A stretch of 64,000 bases of DNA from Manduca sexta (Eukaryota; Arthropoda; Insecta; Lepidoptera; Sphingidae), in the NCBI RefSeq assembly GCF_014839805.1, contig NC_051141.1, forward strand, positions 11,416,777 to 11,480,776, read 5' to 3'. The notes under the pieces are model-generated. The model made no database searches. It was not told the DNA's origin and saw only the letters and a list, made by a program, of their open reading frames with translations. Below are positions 11,261-22,545 of the stretch, in pieces (the stretch's first letter is position 1; the number at the start of each line of letters is the position of its first letter). The position numbers were made by a program, and so were the translations under genes.

Positions 11261-14254
11261 GAATTTTGAGGAAACCTTTTGGTACCCTGTCAAAAATATG
11301 AAAATACATTACACAAAAGAAAGAAAGAAAAGCACTTATACCAATCCACCATACTTATAACTTATTGTTGTAGAATGTAACTGTAGTATCACTGGCTGGT
11401 AGGCTTTTCTTTATTATTTGTTTTTAGTGAAATATCAGTTTGTAAATAAATGGATTTCAAATGAAACAAACTCTGAATATTATTTATAATATTACACATT
11501 TTTGTATGTATGTGAATTTTAGTAATTATAGAATTTGTAGACTCTTGGAGCTGAGCAAGGACAACAATGGTAGTAGAAAGTACATTTGGGACTATCACCG
11601 CTCTATATAGGTGCCACATTCGAACTATTTCCGCCCCGAGTTCTGTGTATTTGGTTATTTTTCTGTTAATGTACGCTGTAGGTTGTGTATGCTTGGGGCT
11701 ATATCAGTTAATAGAGCTGATTTATTTATAACTACTAATGCGAACATTGGTTGGGTAATACGACTAATAATTAAGTCAAAATAGACGGGAATTTTCTAAC
11801 AATATGGCAAGTATTAAGATTTTTTTTCTTTTTGAAGGAAGATGAATGAATCTTATGCGTTGTAAACAATTGAAGAATACTATGTAGAGAGTGTGGTTTG
11901 AGGCCTCTACACTTTGCACAGTTTTTTTAGATCTATGGGCTGTAAATACTATATATGTATACCTTTGCAGTGTATGTAGATGCAAGATAGTGAGTGTAAG
12001 GTACAGACAGCAATGTCTATTAGCTATTTATGATACTATTAGTTTTGTCGTAGAAAAAGATAGAAAGTATATTTTATCGGTAATAATTATTCTGTCCCAA
12101 TATGAGTAGATCATCGATATATATGTACAAAGTACTAGATTTGACATTCCGAACATTTACTTCGTTTAAACTAAATTGAACAGCAATCCATTCAAACTGA
12201 CTTTAGCATGGTCAATATTGACAGTTTGTGGTTGTGTACGGAGTGGCGCGCATGATATAAGAACTCGAGTCTAAGTTTAAACCTGGATTTGAATAAAAAA
12301 TATTAGTCAAATAAGTAAAATTATTTGTTGTTCAAGTGAATAAATAGATTATAACAATAACGTTTTGGTTGCCATTTTAATTCAGAGTTTGAACAAATAG
12401 TTGATGTAGACGTGCGTGTCTAAAGGATATACGTCAATGGAGAAGATTCTTATATTGATGAAGGTCTATATGTATAGTACGCAGTTTTGTGAATGGTGAA
12501 TGAGTGTTTGAATATTAGTGAATAATGGCAATAACTTGATTATTCCAGTGCTTATGTTGAGTCTAAGAAATCACTAGTTGTATGTTATTACACTATGACT
12601 GCCTGAACCAGACTATAGATAGAGAAGAGAAATAAAATTGCAGTAGAGTCATAATTAAAAGATGCCTAACGACTCGATCCATTGCAAACTAGCAGACTTG
12701 GTACTAGCGAATATTGTAACATTAGGTTATACGAAGAATGTTGATGACGTAGAATTTATATTAAAACGCTATGTGATCGAATTTTATGTTACCAGATTTG
12801 CAAAAATTCGTTACATTCGTCATTTTCAACATCGGAATAATAATATTAATCCAGTAGCCGGTGGGGTAATTTATGTGTCGTTATTAAATGATTAAAAAAG
12901 CAAATAATAATAATTTCCCATTCGCTTCACAACACGCGCGTTAATTACGCTATACGTATTAAATTGCAATGGCAGACCCAAATATAGCCGATAATTAATC
13001 CTATATCATTAGTTCAGTATATATACTACCCTAGTTCAGTAATAAAGTAACATTTTTGTAGAAAAAATGATTATCTTTCTTTAAGGTTTAAATGATAGAG
13101 CCCTTAAGCGGATTATTAATATATGATGTAAGTATAACTATCAAGTGTACACTTAACGTAAGAGCTCCGTTTGTACTTTTTGGATAATAAAACTCAAAAC
13201 GTTTTAAATCCTTCATTTTTGGTATTCAGAATTCTGTAAACATACGAAAAAATATATTGCACATTAAACCATCCACCACAAACACGAAATAAGTTAACAT
13301 TTTCACCGTAAACGTGAATGCAGGGATTTTAAAAATTACGCTCTGCCCTCCGGCAAATGCTTTTGCAAGCAAAACAAATATTACCACGCACTGAATACTC
13401 GTGAATCCAATCAGATGTGAGTTAATTTATATGAGTGGTTGGTGGAGAGTTTACGTAAATTTTTTGGTAAAGTTTTTATGATATTGCCATTTGCGCTTAT
13501 TACGCGTCCTCGATATATTATATTGCTTTAAAATGAATATTTCCCAGAACAAGTAATAAAACGAAATTTCATTTTATGGGAAATATTGAATGGGAAACAT
13601 TAATTCACAATATTATTATGTACAGTCAGCCACGGAAGTAACGGAACAAATTTTAAATTTCAAATGGCTTTTGAACTTTTGTGTTTGTATCAACAATCGT
13701 TTTTTACTGCACTAAAATAAATTTGTCAAGATTTACTCTATTTATCATAAAGAAAAAATATCGATGGAAGCTAATGTGTAGACACCTTTTGAAGTTATTA
13801 ATTATGTATACCAAGGCTTTTTCAGTGACCACCAAATAGTATAAGAAACACTAAAAACATCAAATTATATAAACTATTTGGATATTAAAATATGGAACTT
13901 AAGGCAAACTATTTGGAAATTAAATGTATATTTATATTAATATAACGACTTGTCATAAACAAAAAATACTCTAAATCACTACACATCAAATAATTGATAC
14001 CTTGTATGCTATAAACAAGGAATACAAGCGACTTTTGGTCTTACATCCAGGGCCGAGATAAATATTTGCTGATCACAGCGACAGTCTCGGTGCTGGGATC
14101 GACCCCGCATTCAACAGCAGTCTCGGCCACATAACCAAGTATTGAAACTTAGAGTGCTTGAATGTTACTTCTTAGTAACAGCCGGAGCGGTGATGGGTAC
14201 CCACCTATTTAAACAGGCTAAAACTTATGATTTGCTGTTTGCTGTCATACATTA
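11261..14254. other. Gene-free stretch
   Basis: No supported gene. At about 13623-13830 a 'cagtcagccacggaagta' edge and shared interior words suggest a decayed Tc1-type MITE related to 5057-5277. Confidence 0.45.
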
Positions 14255-14525
14255 ATTTACTAGCTTTTGCTCGCGGTTTCGCCCGTGTGATTGTTTTCCG
14301 AGATAAAAGTCCTGCTATATTGTGTTCCCGAGGTAAACGGTGCCCTATCCTTCCCATGGTCTGAAACTTCTCCTTACTGAATTTCGTTGCCATCCCTTTC
14401 GTAGTTTTGAGTTTATCGCGTTTAGACAGATAGACGCGGCAGAGAGACTTGTTTTATTGTTATAAATTCTCTAGATTAGCGCGTTCAAACAAAAAAATCT
14501 TTAGCTTTATATAATAGTGTGTATT
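14255..14525 (+). repeat. Retroposon fragments: family A followed by a family B tail
   Basis: 14255-14455 repeats the family A layout ('actagcttttgctcgcgg' to 'agacttgttttattg'). It is followed directly at about 14470-14525 by the family B tail ('gcgcgttcaaac', 'agctttatataatag'). The join suggests nested or successive insertions. Confidence 0.65.
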
Positions 14526-15082
14526 AGGATGATTAATTAAATCAGATTACTTGTAAGGTTTACCAATTAACATTAGTCATATAAATTATGGAAAAATATG
14601 AGCAGCCGACGGTATAGATAATACCGGAGCCTGCAAATAATTCACTGCAGTCTGCAGTTCAAAACAAAGATAGCAATCAATAAAACCCAATACATCGGTA
14701 GCTGGAGCAATACGTTAGCCTAGAGTAGTACCAGAAATAAAACCCGGCTTTCGATGAAGCTAAACCATTATTGCAGCATGATAACATCACGGAGTGACGG
14801 CTTAACGTGCTTGCCTAGGCGGGGAAGGATTGGAGATTTTCATCCATCCGCAGCCTGTCCGCGCCAACCGTTGTTTAACCGCAATATTGCGATCGATATG
14901 CCGTCAAAACCTGAGTCTATTGTTGTTTACCCTTAAAACATCGCAGCAGCTACCTGTCTCATAGCATTATTGTATAAACGGCTGCCTAGACGAATAATGT
15001 GTTTTTTTTTTAAATACAAAAACGTCTGCCAAAGCTTTTAGTCTAGTTGCTTTCAACTAAATAATACCAAATTACGATACTT
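14526..15082. other. Gene-free stretch before the duplicated block
   Basis: No supported gene. The left limit of detectable homology with the second copy is set by the assembly gap at 37957-38456, so the true duplication may extend left into this stretch on the other copy. Confidence 0.5.
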
Positions 15083-16096
15083 TAATTTTTATGTCTAATA
15101 ATGCAACAAAGAAAAATAAACATAAATTAAAATCTGTATTGTTTTACAAACTGACAATTGATTCGAGTGTAAAAAGTTATCGATTACTTTGATCAGTATA
15201 CGGACCGGCGGCTATGGATTAACGTCAAATCAAAAGCCCGCGCGCATCACAGACTACCCCCCTCCCCTCCCACTAACCCAGCCCGCTACAAATTGCAGTG
15301 GGTCGCTGCTCGATTCCCAGCCTGTGCATCCACACCATATTAATATAATAATTTTTCTATCGCCAGATGAACTTAATCATGGGATAACCATATTACTATG
15401 TATTTAAATACGTCACTATCAAGTATTACAAAAGTTTCATAATTCATAGAGAATTTTTAGAAGGAAACAATAAGTAGGTCATGACTTATGGGGCGCAATA
15501 ATGTTCCAAAAGTTCCGTATACGCAATTGGAGATAACGAATACATATTAGAGGATTACTAAAATGTCTCTCCGTGTAAGAGATGTTTTATCGGAAACACG
15601 AAACGAACGAGTTATTATGTTATAACAAATAGTTAGATGTTAGATATAGGTATGTGCTAAAGTAGTTCGGGGAAATTAAATTAGGTTATAGGCATAAGTT
15701 TGGTAACTGCTCGCAAAAAAGTATTAATTATTGTACATTCGGCGGATAACATAAACAGTGGTTGCCTTTAGTATAAGAAAGAATTATTCATGTTATTCAA
15801 CTGTATTATTATTTAACCTTATGCTATAAAAAATCATTTTATAAGATCGTATGTATAAGATAGTTGATAAAAATACATGTATTACGCTAATTTTATTACA
15901 ATGCAGTACATGCCCTAATAACAGCATAAAAATGTTATATTGATTACAGTCAGATAAATCGAGTCCGCGCCGTGGGAGAGGTCGCTGAGACGTAAACTAA
16001 AATAAACGTAATATAACCGAAATGCAACATGAATTACATTAATTAATCGTTTCAGATGTATAATGTTACTCTAAATAAATTCGTTATTGTACTTAC

Positions 16097-17671
16097 CTTT
16101 ATGCGTGTTCCCGTGCAATATTCTCTGTATTTCGCCAGCTTCCGAACCACTTTCAGACTCGGAGTAAACAGATTGTCCAGTAGGTAAATGAACAATTGTT
16201 CCATTATTCGCCACTCGTAAAGTTTGTTTCGCACCAACACTTGTAGTCCTCACCGGCGGCCGCGGCGGGCCGCGCGTTTCACTAACTTTAACGTATTGCG
16301 GATACTCGTTTGTATTAACTAGCTTCCTAGACCTATTTGCCTCATTCACTACACTTCCACAAGCATTTGACGTACGATGTTCTTCAAAACTGACCCGTTT
16401 GTCATTTCGATCCAATGGGAATGTGTCCCGGTTGTACATTTTTCTTTCTTGTAGCAAGATCGGCGATGTTGTTCTGATGTTCAGTTTATCCAGTTGTCTA
16501 TAAACTATTTCGGAATCAACTGGCGGCCGGTTCTTTATAAATGTGTCAGTGCGCCTTTCTGGAACGCCACGTGCAAACGGTACCGGAGAGTAAACAGGTT
16601 GATTCATATAGCTTCTTAAATCCTTGCCACGCGGTAAACTGCAACTTCTTGGCTCTATCACAACGGAATTAGGCGTACTACAATTGGAAATTGTATAACA
16701 CACTTTTGTTTGATAGGATTTCTCAAAGAGGATTGTCTCAGAAAATATTCATCTTCTTTCTGTTTCATCTCTTTTAATTTCTGCCAGTAAAATGCTTCTA
16801 CCTTTTGTCTGGTCTTCTCTTTATCCATTTCTTCGTATTTCTGAGTTTCTTTAGGTAAAGTCGAAATCGGTGTAGATCTGTAACTATGTATGGGCCTTGG
16901 TGATGGAGTCGATTTGATACGATTAGTAGTTCTATTAAGAGAGTTTCTCTTTTCTTCAGCTTCAATCATGTTTTTTCTTACATGTTCGTACGGTGAAACT
17001 GTTTTCGGCATATTTGGAATCTTATGATTTACCGGCATGGGTGATGTTGGTGCCGAGTAATTGTATGGCTTCGCAACATTCACTTGATTAATAGTATTTT
17101 TGCCACCTGGTTTAACTTGATCTTTATTGTTGTCAAGGGACAGACTGCGAGCTCTAGTTGGCTGTATAGTTCGTACATCGGCTTCTTTCTTCGGTGATAT
17201 GAGAAATTTAGTGCTGACTCTTTTAATTTCCGCGCCGACAGAAGCTGGATTTCCTTGTGCTTGAGACGCTCTATAAATTTCGATTTCATCTTGTGGTGAT
17301 ATCTTGTCCGTTAATTTTTCTAAAGAATGATAATATACATCCGGATATTTCGAGCTATTATAAATATGATTTATCGATGGGTGAACCATTTCATTATGCG
17401 GCTTTGGTGGCACCTGCGGTCGAGCTGCGTAATTGATGTAATCTTTTTCTATGTTTTGGGCCTCGAAAGTGTTTGCGATCGTATTTCTCATTTTCACACT
17501 CTCAGAAACCAGTGTGCTACTCGAGGAATGATTACTTGGTATGTTGATATTCAATGTATCATTATCGGTGTGCACGTTCGAAGTAGCTAAATTCTCATAT
17601 ATTCGTTCGCTATCGCCTTGACCATATTTATCGGATCTTATCGCGCGGGGATTTTGATATTGATTATTTAT
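16097..17671 (-). pseudogene. Long coding exon of an unrecognised disordered protein, copy 1 (start lost, one frameshift)
   Basis: Two overlapping minus-strand frames together give one continuous Ser/Pro/Arg-rich protein segment. It has motifs such as RPQVPPKPH, TSPMPVNHKIP, RIKSTPSPRPIHS, a charged coiled-coil-like stretch (KYEEMDKEKTRQKVEAFYW) and ETRGPPRPPVRTTS. The exon ends at a clean donor (AAAG|gtaagt on the minus strand, 16097), so further exons should lie to the left or outside the window; I could not find them. A T-run of four at 16704-16707 (five in copy 2) breaks the frame. A deletion removes the start codon and splice acceptor found in copy 2 at 41174-41199; the apparent ATG at 17695 is outside the original exon. 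The protein is not recognised; the look is that of a cytoskeletal or junctional scaffold, but that is a guess. Confidence 0.7.
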
Positions 17672-18227
17672 ATAAATTTCTCGACAACCAAACAATGAAT
17701 TGCTTTTATAACTTTAATATTAAAATTCTATAAGGTTACTTTTAAAGTAAACTATACACAGCTAGTTTACTTGAGGTTTATTGAATGTCACATCGGAGTC
17801 TGGTTACTGTGGATACCAAGGTCAAGGTATAATGTTCTTACGTAACGGTACGCATACCTATAGCTATCTACCTTCAAGTAATGTTTCTTCAATATATTAA
17901 CCATTACTGAGATCGGGTAAGAAGTCTTCTGAACTCTGCGAAGGTTACGGTTGCATGTACTTGCCCACCTCGCGACCTTCGATATTAGGGGTTTTAGTCG
18001 GTAGGACGTTTTATACAGGTGAGTCCGACAGAAATCCGTAAACGGATTTACCCGTGTTTAAAAAAAAGGAGTATTCTGAACTAAATAACATGATACTTGT
18101 TATGTAATTGTTGAAGACGGGGATTTAATTAAAATATGGTATTAAATAAATACTCTTGAAATAACTATAACAATATTGTTCGAATTAAAAAAATATATCA
18201 CTAAGTCCTTTTTTATGAATACTATTA

Positions 18228-18278
18228 TACAAAGTTGAAGAATTTGTTTGTTTGTTTGAACGCGCTAATCTCAGAAAC
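18228..18278 (-). repeat. Retroposon family B tail, left part split by a hAT remnant
   Basis: Reverse-orientation tail ('gtttgtttgaacgcgctaatc') whose continuation resumes at about 19004. The element was interrupted by the hAT-like insertion between. Confidence 0.65.
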
Positions 18279-19003
18279 ACATATGTGAATTATTTGAAAT
18301 ATACATGTATTTTAAATACAAATACAAAATGCAAAATACCTATTTTTATTGTACATTTGAAATACTTTTTTCAAAATTTATTTACTATTTTATTGGACAG
18401 TTTATATAAATATTTTGTATTTGTAAGATACAAAATAGTTTTGTTACATTTTTCTTATTTTTCATTCTTAAATTTCAAAATTTGTTTATTTATGACCGCA
18501 CCGATCGTGATCCTTAATATTGTCACCGTTGTCACCAAGAACAATATTATGCCAACATTGCGCGTCAAAAAAAATTTAGGTCAATGACGATGACTACATT
18601 AGATCTGGAAACATTAAAATATTTAAAATATGAAGACAATGCTTTACAATCCTTGAAGGGATGTCCAAATGTAAAAAATACTCTTCTTTATATATAATAC
18701 CTGCTTACCAAGTTCTTTACATGTTGAGCGACTATTTTCATTCGGTGGAATGATTATGAAGCCCCATAGACTTAACATGAAAGATAAACTCTTCGAACAA
18801 ACACTAGTATCAAAATCAGTCAAATAAGGACAAGGTATTTTATATGGAAAATCTATTTCGAAATGACGTATTTTGCATTTTATATTTAAATACTTTTATT
18901 CAAAACTATTTTGTATTTCTATTTTAAATACTAAAGTAACAACGCATTTGCGTTTTGTATTTAAATACTTTTACTAAACTATGTTTTATATCTCTGCTCA
19001 ACT
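18279..19003 (+). mobile_element. Degraded hAT element with transposase C-terminal dimerisation domain (copy 1)
   Basis: From about 18584 a frame reads TLDLETLKYLKYED...GCPNVKN. After a one-base shift near 18693 it continues [18 protein letters not shown], ending at a stop at 18825-18827. The LPSS-x-x-VERLFS-x-G run is the hallmark of the hAT C-terminal dimerisation region. The DDE catalytic part is missing. Both flanks carry inverted subterminal words built around 'tatttaaatacaaaa', as expected of hAT ends. The insertion splits a family B retroposon. No convincing 8-bp target duplication could be read. It is a non-autonomous relic present identically in both block copies. Confidence 0.75.
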
Positions 19004-19175
19004 GGAACTACTACTTCGGACTAAAAAATTCCTTTAGTGTTATGAAACCTATTTATCTGGGAAGAATATAGGCTACATATCATAATGCCATAGACTAATA
19101 GGAGCGGAGCAGAAATGAGAAATGTTGCAATACTTAATCTATATTTGTTTGAACACGCTAATCTCACAAACTACT
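19004..19175 (-). repeat. Retroposon family B, right part
   Basis: It contains 'aaactactacttcggact'-type sequence, 'aataggagcggagcag' and 'atgttgcaa', the reverse complement of the 9101-9431 interior. It continues the copy begun at 18228. A second 'tttgaacacgctaatctcac' tail near 19146 shows a further nested fragment. Confidence 0.6.
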
Positions 19176-19311
19176 GGTTGGAATTGAAATGTAAAATAAT
19201 TGGAATGAGATGAGAAGCGTATGTGATTTTTTATTTAATATAAAATCAAAGCTTAGAAGTTTTGAAAACTATGATTACGACAATAATACACGAGTTAATC
19301 TTTTTTTTATT

Positions 19312-19453
19312 TATTGCTTTGAATGACCAGACGAGCCCACCGTTTATCTGATGGTAAGCGATACGAACGCCCATAAGCAGTAGTAACACCATCCAACACC
19401 TTGAATTACAAAGTATTGTTTGGTATTACATTGCGCTCGCCATCCTGAGATAT
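19312..19453 (+). repeat. Dispersed short repeat (family C), truncated copy
   Basis: It contains 'ttattgctttgaatgacc', 'ctgatggtaagcgatacg' and 'ccatccaacaccttgaa'. The full version is at 42950-43256 in copy 2; fragments are at 27868-27942 (reverse) and 32840-32970. Copy 1 stops at 'gatgttaa' and changes to unrelated sequence. The class (SINE or LINE 3' end) is unsettled. Confidence 0.7.
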
Positions 19454-19943
19454 AAGATGTTAACAATATTATCAGCTATTCTTACAATAAGAGAGGTTAG
19501 AAATAATAATAATAATAGCAGGCAGATGTTCTTTTGTTCCCTAATGGTCCCATGGGTATTTGGGTATTAATGAGAGTACAAAAAAGTATTATGAACCATA
19601 TAAACACACGTTCTGATGACGTTGCAATGGACATTGCTTAACATTGAATTTCTTAACATTTTCGCTTTTTTATTTATAGTTCTACGACAAAAGTTACTAG
19701 ACCAAAGTTGTAGAGAATTTAATTTGCAACAAAAATGTGCATACAATTTTTTTGTCAGATAAATAGTTTAAGAGATACATCGTAAAACCATTTCAACCCC
19801 TATTTTCAAGACGGCGGCCGTGGGACAAGGGTGGCGACCCCACAAACTTGGTTTTAGATTTACACTGACCCCCCCTACACTTCAAAAAAATAAAATTGCG
19901 TCCTCTAAAAAACGCAACCCAAATGTAACTTTTCAATGGACTA
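19454..19943. repeat. Copy-1-specific replaced segment with dispersed repeat
   Basis: This 490-bp segment has no counterpart in copy 2, which holds different DNA at 43097-43451. Its right half (about 19760-19943), with 'caagacggcggccgtggg' and 'acttcaaaaaaataaaat', looks like a dispersed lepidopteran repeat. Homology with copy 2 resumes at 'ataattctaatttaatag'. Confidence 0.6.
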
Positions 19944-22011
19944 ATAATTCTAATTTAATAGACTTTATGAAACATCAATAATGACAATTCTCCTAACTGA
20001 ACTTAGTTATATCTAGTACTGTATTATAAAAAGTTTCCGATTTATCAATCAATGTTTCACGGCTGGACCTAATACCCAGACGATAGCCACTGTGGAGTTA
20101 TGTTTGTTATGCCGATGTAGGATGTGTAATTTTGAAATATTGTGTTAGGGACTGAGCACAATGGTCGCCCGATATTTCCATCTCCCCGGAAGTTAATGGT
20201 AAGAAACTGGTAGCCCCAACCAAAACCCAGTCGCTCCTGTTAGGCAGCAAGTGTAACCACACGTCTCGCGAAAAAAAAAACCTAACTACGTACTGGGTAC
20301 TACTGGTGCTATACTTAAAATAATTCGCAAATCTGCATAGTGTCGATACCTCACAGATGTAATAAAGTAACTACATTTTTACACATCTTTAGTATTACTT
20401 TTACTATGAGTATCTGGTTCAGTCGATAATGATAACGGCAAAGATAAATACTGATAATGAAGTAGCAATTTTAAAGGTGACACGCCTTAAACCATGTTGT
20501 AATGTGTGGACTGATATAGAGTTATAGTCATAACATACCCACTTACTCATGAGCAAGCATGTAGGCACACATGTACCCGCTACTCTGCTTAGTACCTACC
20601 TACCGAGACCGGACGAAGTCGGACGAGTGGCTAGTATTATATTATGTAAATTTATAAATAAGGCCAAATTATTGCCAGACAAAGCAAAACTGAAATACTC
20701 CTACGAAGTCTCACATCCAGAAAATTGTAAATCCCAGAAAATTACTATAAACCTATACATGATACTGTCCTAAACATTGGCTACAATTTACCCCAGGTGA
20801 TAAAAGAAGAAACTGTCACTTCATAGTGCCAAACACGCCACTTCTGTACAAAGGTAAACAAAAACGTGATGTCGTTCCATAAAGTCGAACTAAATACATC
20901 ACATGACATAAATTTTGCAAACGAAACAACGATCTACAGTGCAATATCTCCACGATATTATTTCTGAGAGATAAAAATGCATTGCATACATGCCGCGATG
21001 CAACAAACGTATATGTGGTGTATGTCGACTCGAGTACTGTAAAACATTTTCGCGTCCGGTGCCTATGTATTCGTCAGTAAATAAATTGGCTCGTGAACTA
21101 TGCACTCATGAATGTTGCTGCGGACAATACATATACTGCAATCAATTCTTGTACATAAAGTATCTGAAATAACGATGCGACGGTAAGCTTCAGTTTATTA
21201 CAGATTTCTCATTAATATTTGATTTTTCTACTTCATATAAAGATTATGCATCAAATAAATAATAACCTGACTAAACGTAAAAGTAGCAGGTAATTGACAA
21301 CTTTACCATTACAACTGGCATCTTTAATTCCTTGATGTATTTTATCCTACAAATAGCTTTTGCCTTATAATTGAAAAAAAGGATAAGTGTAAGTTTTTAC
21401 AGTAAATAAAATAAAATAATAATATAGGCTGTTTTCTCAGGATGTAGATCGGGACAAGTATAGACTCGCTAAGTCTGGGTGAGCTCAAAATATTGATAGT
21501 TCCATGTTTCTTTTTCTGTTTCTAAGAAATGTATGTGTGTAAATTTTCTATTTAATATTTCAGTACTAATAGTGAACGTATCCGCACTGGCGGAACCATA
21601 AAAAAAGCTTCCGATTTTAACGAAGCCGACCCCACGAGATAAGAATCTTGTGAGCGCTAGAATGGAGAAAGACATTATAGGGTGGTTTGATAAACTTTTT
21701 GTGGCACGTTCGTTGCGGCCAACGTCATATTTAATAAGCATAATATACTCAAAGAAAAATTGCATTCTCTAATTGAGATAAAAGCGCGATCTGAAAACGA
21801 TAACCGAGACGCCAATTTTAATTAAGAAGAAATCTAGCTTCAGCATCGTATCAAAAAGGTAAGGATAGAGCATAAAAATATATTAGAATTTAATAGGTAC
21901 GTACCTAATATCTTGCTTACATACTATTATTATTGTTTTGTCACGTACTTACTTCTTCAAGTATAGTACTTAGGTATAATTATGGGATTAGTATTTTGGT
22001 ATTTTTATTAG
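19944..22011. other. Gene-free stretch in copy 1
   Basis: No supported gene. Small frames at 20549-20773, 20899-21172 and 21469-21765 recur in copy 2 only because the whole block is duplicated. None carries a recognisable domain. Confidence 0.5.
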
Positions 22012-22545
22012 CATCGACCCAAAATTGGTAAAGTTCTTATATAGGTAATGTTAAATCATTTTTGATTTTAGTGGTTTTTGAAAGAGATAATATAATGATT
22101 GTTAAAAAGTTTTAGTTTTTTGCTGTTTTGTGTTAGTAAAAATTTATATACATCATAGTTGACATCATTTTAAGATTTTTCTGATGTATCTCCGAAGTCA
22201 ATGGTCAATCAATGTAATGTTGACCACAAAGGAAGTACCAGCTTTCAAATAAAAAAGAATCATCGAAATCGGTTCACCCAGTCAAAAGTTCTGAGATAAA
22301 ATATACGTTGAGGACATCATAGTTGGCAACATCATTTTAAGAGTTTTCCGATGTATCGCCGATGTTAAGGGTCCAACAACAATGAAATTTATATGAAACC
22401 ACACGGAAAACACCAGCTTTCAAATAGAAAAAGAATCATCGAAATCGGTTCACCCAATCAAGAGTTCTGAGGTATCAAACAAACAAAAAAAACATACAGT
22501 CGAATTGAAATCTCCTCCTTTTTGGAAATCGGTAAAAAAAACTGA
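22012..22545 (+). repeat. LINE 3'-end region with internal duplication (copy 1)
   Basis: The front 'ccaaaattggtaaag' and 'gtggtttttgaaag' and the end 'cagtcgaattgaaatctcc' plus 'gaaatcggtaaaaa' define the family. Inside, two related units of about 163 bp (22151-22313 and 22314-22475) each run from 'catcatagttg' to 'aatcatcgaaatcggttcac', so the 3' region was tandemly duplicated before the larger block was. Confidence 0.65.

Noticed and set aside
17327..17590. 87-codon plus-strand frame repeated in both block copies
   Set aside because: It is the opposite strand of the long coding exon; recurrence only reflects the duplication.
20899..21172. Cys-rich small frames on both strands, kept in both block copies
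   Set aside because: No zinc-finger spacing fits, and conservation is explained by the copying of the whole block.
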